DNA of 64,000 nt from Eubacterium sp. AB3007 (GTDB taxonomy: Bacteria > Bacillota > Clostridia > Peptostreptococcales > Anaerovoracaceae): the NCBI RefSeq assembly GCF_000688015.1, contig NZ_JIAD01000001.1, forward strand, positions 992,001 to 1,056,000. The letters are read 5' to 3'. The position numbers and the translations under genes are program-made. Below the pieces are notes generated by a model. The model was not told where the DNA came from, ran no database searches, and saw nothing but the letters and a program-made list of their open reading frames with translations. Numbering within the stretch: the first letter of the stretch is position 1; each line of letters begins with the position of its first letter. This document shows, piece after piece, positions 59,941-64,000 of this stretch.

Positions 59941-61194
59941 ATGAGCGAACTTACGACCATGGGCAACCGCGCCAGAGAAGCCGCTCGCCTTCTTCGTGTC
60001 GCGAGCGACGGAGCCAAATCCTCAGCGCTCCGTTCCATCGCCCAAGCGTTGATCGAGCATACCGACGAGATCCTGGCGGCCAATGCGAAAGACCTGTCTG
60101 CTGCCAGAGAAACCGGTATGAGCCAATCTATGTTGGATCGTCTGGCCCTCTCCCGGGATCGGATCCAGGGGATGGCTGATGGTGTAGAAGCGGTGGCCGA
60201 TTGGCCGGATCCAGTGGGCCACATCCAGGAAGAGTATACGCTACCAAACGGCATTCTTGTTCGCAAGGTCAGCGTACCTCTTGGCGTTGTGGGAATCATC
60301 TTTGAGTCCCGCCCCAACGTCACCAGTGACTGTGCCGCCCTCTGCATTCGGGCTGGCAATGCCTGCATCCTGCGCGGCGGCAAGGAAGCCTTTCAATCAA
60401 ACAGCAAGATCACTGAGATCATGCGAAATGCCCTGGCAGTCACCGACATCCCAGAGGACGCGGTGCAGCTGGTCATGGATACAGACCGCCGTTCTGCCAA
60501 GGAACTGATGGAAATGACTGGCTATATCGATGTACTGATCCCCCGCGGCGGAGCCGGACTGATCCGCAGCGTGGTGGACAACGCCAAGGTCCCCGTGATC
60601 GAAACCGGAGCAGGCAACTGCCACATCTATGTGGACAAAGCCGCGAACATCGAAATGGCTGCCGACATCGTGGTGAATGCCAAGACCTCCCGGCCTTCCG
60701 TTTGCAATGCGGCGGAGCACCTGCTGGTGCATCGGGACATCGCCGAAGAGGCGCTCCCGGTGATCGCTTCCAGACTTCGGGAGAAGGATGTCGAACTTCA
60801 TGTGGATGCTGCGGCGGGCGCGATCCTTCGTGGCGGATCCGACGTGCTCCCCGCCACCGATGCAGATTGGGGCACCGAATACATCGCCCTGACCATGGGC
60901 ATCAAGATCGTAGATTCACTGGAGGAAGCCGTCGACCACATCGAACGCTGGTCTACGCACCACAGTGACTGCATCGTAACGGATGACCAGGAGGCGGCCG
61001 ACCGGTTCCTGGCTGGTGTGGACTCCGCTGCCGTCTATCACAACGCTTCCACCAGATTTACCGACGGCGGGGAGATGGGCCTGGGGGCAGAGATCGGGAT
61101 CTCCACCCAAAAGCTTCATGCCCGCGGTCCCATGGGGGTCAACCAACTGGTAACCTACAAGTACACCCTGTGCGGGAATGGACAGATACGCTAG
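59941..61194 (+). CDS. proA: Gamma-glutamyl phosphate reductase
   Basis: NADPH-dependent reduction of glutamyl phosphate to the semialdehyde. 417 residues, aldehyde dehydrogenase superfamily: GVVGIIFESRPNVTSD, LRGGKEAFQSN, IPRGGAGLIR, VIETGAGNCHIYVD, catalytic Cys in SVCNAAEHLLVH. Translationally linked to proB. Confidence 0.96.
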   Translation: MSELTTMGNRAREAARLLRVASDGAKSSALRSIAQALIEHTDEILAANAKDLSAARETGMSQSMLDRLALSRDRIQGMADGVEAVADWPDPVGHIQEEYTLPNGILVRKVSVPLGVVGIIFESRPNVTSDCAALCIRAGNACILRGGKEAFQSNSKITEIMRNALAVTDIPEDAVQLVMDTDRRSAKELMEMTGYIDVLIPRGGAGLIRSVVDNAKVPVIETGAGNCHIYVDKAANIEMAADIVVNAKTSRPSVCNAAEHLLVHRDIAEEALPVIASRLREKDVELHVDAAAGAILRGGSDVLPATDADWGTEYIALTMGIKIVDSLEEAVDHIERWSTHHSDCIVTDDQEAADRFLAGVDSAAVYHNASTRFTDGGEMGLGAEIGISTQKLHARGPMGVNQLVTYKYTLCGNGQIR

Positions 61195-61224
61195 CGATAT
61201 TCAAATTTTTCCAGGAGGATCATC

Positions 61225-61983
61225 ATGAGAACACAGACAAAAAGAATTCCTTTCATCTTTCTCGTTGTTGCCATCACCCTTGTCTTCAGCATGGCTTTGT
61301 CTACGGAAACGTCGGCTGCAAAGACAAAGAAAATGAAGCTCCCCACCAAGATCACCTGCTACGCCTACACGGGCGGCAAATGGGCAGCGCAGAACACCCT
61401 CACCTACAGCTACAACAGCAAGGGCGATGTGATCAGCGGATCGGACAAGGACTACCATTTCAAGGTTTCCTACAAATACAAGAAGGGGAAGAAGACCAAG
61501 GCGACCGTCACGGGCAACGGCATAGCCGGCACTTTCACCTTCGACAAGAAGGGACGGATCAAGAAGTTCAGGGACAGCGATGGTGATACCACCGTATACC
61601 GCTATGGCAAGAAGAATAAATGGTTCTCATTTGGTGAAAAAGGCGGAGAATATGACAAGTACGTCTTTTCTTACAAAAAGAAAGCCCTGGTCAAAGCGAA
61701 GATATATACCGAAGAAGGCTATTCTGAAACCCTCCATTACAAGAACAACCTTCTGACCAGGTTCGGAATCCGTGAGACGGTCACCTACAAGATGAACGGC
61801 GCCTATGTGAGCACGATGTTCACCAAAAACGATTCTGGAAAGAAATACAAATTCGTGTACCAGTACGGAAACGCCAAGGCACCTAAATCCCGTTACTACA
61901 AGATACTCAACGGCGATGAGCGCGCCATGATCCCGGTCCTCATCGACAGTCCGCATACCAGAACGCTGTTGGATGAGCTCTAG
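61225..61983 (+). CDS. Secreted basic beta-rich protein of unknown function
   Basis: 252 residues. Signal peptide (MRTQTKRIPFIFLVVAITLVFSMALSTETSAA, cleavage near 32), then a Lys/Tyr-rich region with weak repeats of the form Y.Y..KGK / YDKYVFSYKKKALVKAKIY / YKNNLLTRF, similar to YD-like or toxin-anchor repeats. Probably exported and wall- or surface-associated. No enzyme motif. Follows proA by 30 nt with AGGAGG, but may be separately expressed. Confidence 0.75.
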   Translation: MRTQTKRIPFIFLVVAITLVFSMALSTETSAAKTKKMKLPTKITCYAYTGGKWAAQNTLTYSYNSKGDVISGSDKDYHFKVSYKYKKGKKTKATVTGNGIAGTFTFDKKGRIKKFRDSDGDTTVYRYGKKNKWFSFGEKGGEYDKYVFSYKKKALVKAKIYTEEGYSETLHYKNNLLTRFGIRETVTYKMNGAYVSTMFTKNDSGKKYKFVYQYGNAKAPKSRYYKILNGDERAMIPVLIDSPHTRTLLDEL

Positions 61984-62010
61984 GAAGCCGTTTTCCACAC
62001 ATACCAGTTA

Positions 62011-62030
62011 TTTTGTGATTTTTCACAAAA
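62011..62030 (+). terminator. Weak hairpin after the secreted protein gene
   Basis: TTTTGTGA-TTTT-TCACAAAA, A/T rich, directly before the T-box promoter; function uncertain. Confidence 0.4.
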
Positions 62031-62034
62031 ACTA

Positions 62035-62063
62035 TTGACATTCTTCGTCCATTGATGTAACAT
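62035..62063 (+). promoter_or_regulatory. Promoter of the T-box/trpB2 unit
   Basis: TTGACA (62035-62040), 17 nt, TAACAT (62058-62063). Confidence 0.7.
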
Positions 62064-62084
62064 ACATACATAATTCAATAACCC

Positions 62085-62357
62085 CTAAACCAATGAGGGA
62101 GAGTGAGTAGGCTTTGTGCCCTGCTTCTGAGAGAGCCGCCGACGGTGAGATGGCGGTAGGTAAGAGCAAGGCTGAATGGACTCCTGAGGGCGAACCGAAC
62201 GGGCAGGATCCCAAGTAGGCGAGACGGAGAACAAACTTCGTGACCAAACTGAGCATATGATGGTATGCGCAAGAGCGGGCGTGTCAAGCGCCAAGCCGGG
62301 TGGCACCGCAGGAGAACTATACCCCTGTCCCAGCAGATCGTTGGGACAGGGGTTTTT
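62085..62357 (+). promoter_or_regulatory. Tryptophan-specific T-box leader
   Basis: The T-box GGGTGGCACCGC is at 62298-62309, followed by an intrinsic terminator ACCCCTGTCCCA/TGGGACAGGGGT (62321-62353) and a T-run. The upstream part has the stem I features (GAGTGAGTAG, AGAGAG) and the specifier context GAA-TGG-A, with TGG (Trp) at 62177-62179. Uncharged tRNA-Trp should therefore favour read-through into trpB2. Confidence 0.92.
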
Positions 62358-62377
62358 GCTTTACAAGGAGGTAAGAA

Positions 62378-63763
62378 ATGTCAAAGAAAACTAGCACCAT
62401 TCCATACAAGATCTATCTCGAAGAGAGCGAGATGCCGACCCAGTACTACAACATGCGGGCGGACATGAAGAAGAAACCGGCCCCTCTGGTGAATCCGGGT
62501 ACAGGGCAGCCGATGACCAGAGAAGAACTCTGCGGAGTCTTCTGCGAGGAACTGGTGGAGCAGGAACTGGATGATACCACACCGTTCATCGAGATCCCTA
62601 AGGAAATCCGGGACTTTTACAAGATGTATCGGCCTTCTCCCCTGGTGCGCGCTTACTGTCTGGAGGAGAAACTGGACACACCGGCCCACATCTACTATAA
62701 GTTCGAGGGGAATAACACCAGCGGCTCCCATAAGCTGAATTCCGCCATCGCCCAGGCTTACTATGCTAAGAAGCAGGGACTCAAGGGAGTCACCACGGAG
62801 ACCGGTGCCGGCCAGTGGGGCACCGCCCTTTCCATGGCCTGCAGCTACCTGGACATGGATCTGAAGGTGTATATGGTGAAGGTGAGTTATGAGCAAAAGC
62901 CCTTCCGCAGAGAGGTCATGCGCACCTATGGCGCAGAGGTCACGCCCTCTCCATCCATGACCACGGAGATCGGAAAGAAGATCAACGCGGAGCATCCGGG
63001 CACCACCGGATCACTTGGCTGCGCCATCTCTGAGGCGGTAGAATATGCTGTCTCCCATGAGGGTTACAGATATGTGCTGGGCAGTGTGCTGAATCAGGTC
63101 CTCCTGCACCAGAGTGTCATCGGTCTGGAGACCAAGGCGGCGCTGGACAAGTACGGGATCAAGCCCGACATGATCATCGGATGTGCCGGTGGAGGATCCA
63201 ATCTGGGTGGACTCATTGCGCCCTTTATGGGAGAAAAACTCAGGGGAGAAGCAGATTATGAGATCCTGGCCATCGAACCAGCCTCCTGCCCCAGCTTTAC
63301 CAGAGGGATCTATGCCTATGACTTTTGCGACACCGGGGAGATCTGCCCCCTGGCCAAGATGTATACGTTGGGCAGCCAGTTCATCCCCTCGGCCAACCAC
63401 GCAGGCGGCCTCAGGTTCCACGGGATGAGCACGACTTTGTCTGAGCTGTATGATCAGGGCCTGATGAGTGCCAGAGCCTACGAGCAGACAGAGGTGTTTG
63501 CAGCGGCTGAGCAATTCGCCCGTATCGAGGGGATCCTTCCCGCCCCGGAGAGCAGCCACGCCATCAAGGCCGCCATCGACGAAGCTCTGAAATGCAAGGA
63601 AACCGGCGAAGAGAAGACCATCGTCTTCGGCCTCACCGGCACCGGCTACTTCGATCTGAAGGCCTACGAACAGTTCAATGACGGCACCATGACCGACCAC
63701 ATCCCGACGGACGAGGAACTGGCCGAGGCGAGGAAATGCCTGCCTCAGGTATCTGCGGTGTAA
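62378..63763 (+). CDS. trpB: TrpB-like PLP-dependent tryptophan synthase beta chain (TrpB2)
   Basis: Makes tryptophan from indole and serine. 461 residues, longer than classical TrpB and of the TrpB2 group (RPSPLVRAYCLEEKLDTPAHIYYKFEGNNTSGSHKLNSA with PLP Lys119; CAGGGSNLGGL phosphate loop). No trpA lies next to it, as usual for TrpB2, which can use free indole. The T-box upstream reads Trp charging. AAGGAGG precedes the ATG. Confidence 0.93.
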   Translation: MSKKTSTIPYKIYLEESEMPTQYYNMRADMKKKPAPLVNPGTGQPMTREELCGVFCEELVEQELDDTTPFIEIPKEIRDFYKMYRPSPLVRAYCLEEKLDTPAHIYYKFEGNNTSGSHKLNSAIAQAYYAKKQGLKGVTTETGAGQWGTALSMACSYLDMDLKVYMVKVSYEQKPFRREVMRTYGAEVTPSPSMTTEIGKKINAEHPGTTGSLGCAISEAVEYAVSHEGYRYVLGSVLNQVLLHQSVIGLETKAALDKYGIKPDMIIGCAGGGSNLGGLIAPFMGEKLRGEADYEILAIEPASCPSFTRGIYAYDFCDTGEICPLAKMYTLGSQFIPSANHAGGLRFHGMSTTLSELYDQGLMSARAYEQTEVFAAAEQFARIEGILPAPESSHAIKAAIDEALKCKETGEEKTIVFGLTGTGYFDLKAYEQFNDGTMTDHIPTDEELAEARKCLPQVSAV

Positions 63764-63782
63764 GGTTCTGTCTGCCTTCAAC

Positions 63783-63832
63783 ATGGGGCTGCTTCCCAAA
63801 GCATTGAAACATGCCGATGGCAGCAGCCCCAT
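63783..63832. terminator. Inverted repeat between trpB2 and the surface-protein gene
   Basis: ATGGGGCTGCT (63783-63793) pairs with AGCAGCCCCAT (63822-63832) across 28 nt; weak T content on both sides, probably a shared end for the converging genes. Confidence 0.5.
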
Positions 63833-63861
63833 AAAACGAGGAAGTCTCACTATCCCTGAAG

Positions 63862-64000
63862 TCAATCCAGCTCAGCTGGATGCCCCTCTCTCTTCGCCAT
63901 TCTTTTTCTATGCCAAACAAGCATGGCCGTCAGTAGGATCAGTGCCACCAGAACAAGTCCGATCCAGATGGAGAAGGGCGTTCTGTCGCCGGTCTTCACA
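63862..64000 (-). CDS. C-terminus of a putative cell-surface protein
   Basis: Only the last 46 residues are visible: VKTGDRTPFSIWIG, then a hydrophobic segment, then WHRKRMAKREGHPAELD. The order of a TGD-containing motif, hydrophobic span and positive tail resembles wall-anchor signals of clostridial surface proteins (an LPxTG-like motif may begin outside the window), or a plain C-terminal membrane anchor. Confidence 0.55.
   Translation of the reverse strand, partial: VKTGDRTPFSIWIGLVLVALILLTAMLVWHRKRMAKREGHPAELD

Overview
The window looks like a chromosomal segment of an anaerobic, amino-acid or organic-acid fermenting bacterium of the class Clostridia with a fairly GC-rich genome (my impression by eye; not computed). 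Pointers are a HrcA/CIRCE heat-shock operon, an oxygen-independent (cbi-type) cobalamin pathway, an AsrABC sulfite reductase, 4-hydroxybutyryl-CoA dehydratase, a SufCB-only Fe-S assembly pair, a tryptophan T-box and several clostridial DUF families (DUF2325, DUF3793, DUF3842). No rRNA, tRNA, CRISPR array, phage or intact insertion sequence was seen.

Layout. 1-6.4 kb: end of an SH3-like protein gene, fba, and hrcA-grpE-dnaK-dnaJ under a CIRCE element. 6.7-10.8 kb: larE-larB-DUF3842-nitroreductase (nickel-pincer cofactor synthesis) and three small membrane proteins. 11-15.9 kb: a nickel/peptide-type ABC importer behind a leader terminator. 16-17.1 kb: a carnitine-dehydrogenase-like oxidoreductase with a sigma-54 promoter and an elaborate octamer-repeat array. 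17.2-21.1 kb: asrABC and a DUF2325-DUF3793 pair. 21.1-27 kb: abfD; a sigma-54 operon larC-BKACE-cyclase; and the divergent PAS/AAA+/Fis activator that probably drives it. 27-33.7 kb: EamA transporter, thiolase, OFA-type MFS transporter, a DUF362 protein (sigma-54 promoter) and an iron alcohol dehydrogenase. 33.8-38.9 kb: UPF0210 and ACT proteins, a second copy of the octamer array, sufB-sufC, PadR-DUF2812. 38.9-51.8 kb: cobalamin genes in three blocks (cbiD-F-G-H-J-ET-A led by an odd anchored binding protein; cbiB-cobD; cbiP-cbiC). 52-64 kb: a nuclease-like orphan, deoD, a third type of sigma-54 operon (hydroxyacyl-CoA dehydrogenase-BKACE-zinc ribbon), nadE-murE, proBA, a secreted protein, a Trp T-box with trpB2, and the tail of a surface protein.

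How the genes may work together. Four sequences fit the sigma-54 -24/-12 consensus with the correct spacing. They stand before two hydroxyacid or hydroxyacyl dehydrogenases, two beta-keto acid cleavage enzymes (BKACE), a LarC-type protein and a DUF362 operon that leads towards an OFA transporter and a thiolase. I infer a regulon for beta-hydroxy/beta-keto acid breakdown: oxidation, acetyl-CoA dependent cleavage, thiolase, with 4-hydroxybutyryl-CoA dehydratase feeding crotonyl-CoA towards butyrate. Two of these promoters share a 14-of-15 identical upstream motif, one copy of which overlaps the promoter of the activator gene.

The observations most worth following are: (1) two intergenic arrays, each of eight copies of the octamer TTATGGCA/TGCCATAA with almost identical geometry; (2) the sigma-54 regulon and its candidate activator site; (3) a strongly folded region of about 180 nt between the MFS transporter and thiolase genes, with a perfect 20-bp stem; (4) a one-lobed, membrane-anchored binding protein leading the cobalamin operon; (5) LarC without its C-terminal half; and (6) leader structures before the ABC importer and the small membrane proteins.
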